This document shows, one piece after another, positions 63,644 to 64,000 of a DNA stretch of 64,000 bases. This stretch comes from Ancylobacter sp. Lp-2 (GTDB taxonomy: Bacteria; Pseudomonadota; Alphaproteobacteria; Rhizobiales; Xanthobacteraceae), in contig NZ_JAJALI010000015.1 of the NCBI RefSeq assembly GCF_020523795.1, positions 1-64,000 on the forward strand, given 5' to 3'. The notes under the pieces were generated by a model. It was not told the DNA's origin and ran no database searches. It saw only the letters and a list, made by a program, of their open reading frames with translations. Positions within the stretch are counted from its first letter, which is position 1. Each line of letters begins with the position of its first letter. The translations under genes were made by a program, and so were the position numbers.

Positions 63644-64000
63644 TCAGTCCAGCGCGTCGGCCAGGAAGGCCTTGAGCTGGGCGAGATGCTTGGACATGAG
63701 GCCGGTGGCGGTGGCCGCCGAGGCCGGCCGGCCGGCATAGCGCGGCCGCGACGAGGCCGAGCCCGTCTGCTCCAGCACCCATTCCAGATAAGGCTGCACG
63801 AAGGCCCAGGCGCCCTGGTTCTTCGGCTCCTCCTGGCACCAGACGATCTCCGCCTGCTTGAAGCGCGACAGTTCCTGCACCAGCGTCTTGAGCGGGAACG
63901 GGAAGAGCTGCTCGACGCGCATCAGGTAGATGTCGTCGATGCCGCGACGCTCGCGCTCCTCGAACAGGTCGTAATAGACCTTGCCCGAGCAGAGCACGAC
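63644..64000 (-). CDS. sucA: 2-oxoglutarate dehydrogenase E1 component (3' end only)
   Basis: The last 117-119 residues of E1, running off the window edge. Visible are LCSGKVYYDL, MRVEQLFPFPLKTLVQEL, WCQEEPKNQGAW and RYAGRPASAATATG, the conserved C-terminus of SucA. With odhB and lpdA it forms the 2-oxoglutarate dehydrogenase complex. A 65-nt gap separates it from odhB. Confidence 0.92.
   Translation of the reverse strand, partial: VVLCSGKVYYDLFEERERRGIDDIYLMRVEQLFPFPLKTLVQELSRFKQAEIVWCQEEPKNQGAWAFVQPYLEWVLEQTGSASSRPRYAGRPASAATATGLMSKHLAQLKAFLADALD

Overview
The window is about 64 kb of uniformly GC-rich chromosome with dense, mostly operonic genes. I see no IS element, CRISPR array, tRNA or rRNA. 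The core genes point to Alphaproteobacteria, order Hyphomicrobiales, possibly near Xanthobacteraceae. These are sdhCDAB, sucA-sucB-lpdA near xerC and priA, a DmeR/DmeF metal pair, and intergenic hairpin elements of a kind I associate with rhizobia. The family-level guess is inference.

Layout. 1-5391 is the 3' part of a Wsp-type chemosensory system: the end of wspC, then wspD, wspE, wspF and wspR, ending in a c-di-GMP synthase. 5443-5901 is a ybaK-type editing deacylase on the minus strand. 6098-18425 is a carbohydrate/polyol ABC importer (binding protein, two permeases, a 68-aa membrane protein, two different ATPases). It runs into a dihydroxyacetone-kinase block: an ATP-type DhaK-DhaL fusion, then DhaL, DhaM, HPr, a full-length Enzyme I, an HTH-like protein and a separate DhaK. 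Two phosphorylation chemistries for the same kind of ketose therefore sit in one gene train with a private PTS phosphorelay.

18374-25945 holds regulator/effector pairs: quinone reductase with LysR, dmeR-dmeF, MFS exporter with LysR, AraC with SDR. 26062-27639 is a formylglycine phosphonate monoester hydrolase/sulfatase homologue.

27790-41617 is a complete-looking catecholate siderophore locus. In order it has a periplasmic binding protein, a YncE-like beta-propeller, isochorismate synthase, 2,3-DHB-AMP ligase, stand-alone isochorismatase, stand-alone aryl carrier protein, an EntF-like C-A-PCP-TE synthetase and DHB dehydrogenase. A FepC-like ATPase and a single FecCD permease lie on the minus strand, and a divergent IroE/Fes-like esterase follows. 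The adenylation pocket reads D-V-W-H-F-S-L-V-D-K, the enterobactin serine code, so the predicted product is enterobactin or a linear DHB-Ser relative. No TonB receptor, phosphopantetheinyl transferase or MbtH protein lies in the window.

41773-64000 is mainly housekeeping: dsbB, an HNH nuclease, hydrolases, an M23 peptidase, sdhCDAB, gluQ, GDPD, an AEC transporter, a small-protein/DsbB-variant pair, priA divergent from xerC, a VOC protein, a 41-aa secreted peptide, lpdA, a LysE exporter, odhB/sucB and the 3' end of sucA.

Non-coding points of interest are a 353-nt multi-hairpin gap after the binding-protein gene, a 42-bp in-frame repeat inside Enzyme I, paired palindromes before dmeR, a triple palindrome at 54773-54863, Irr-box-like motifs at the siderophore promoters and a long bidirectional terminator at 60149.
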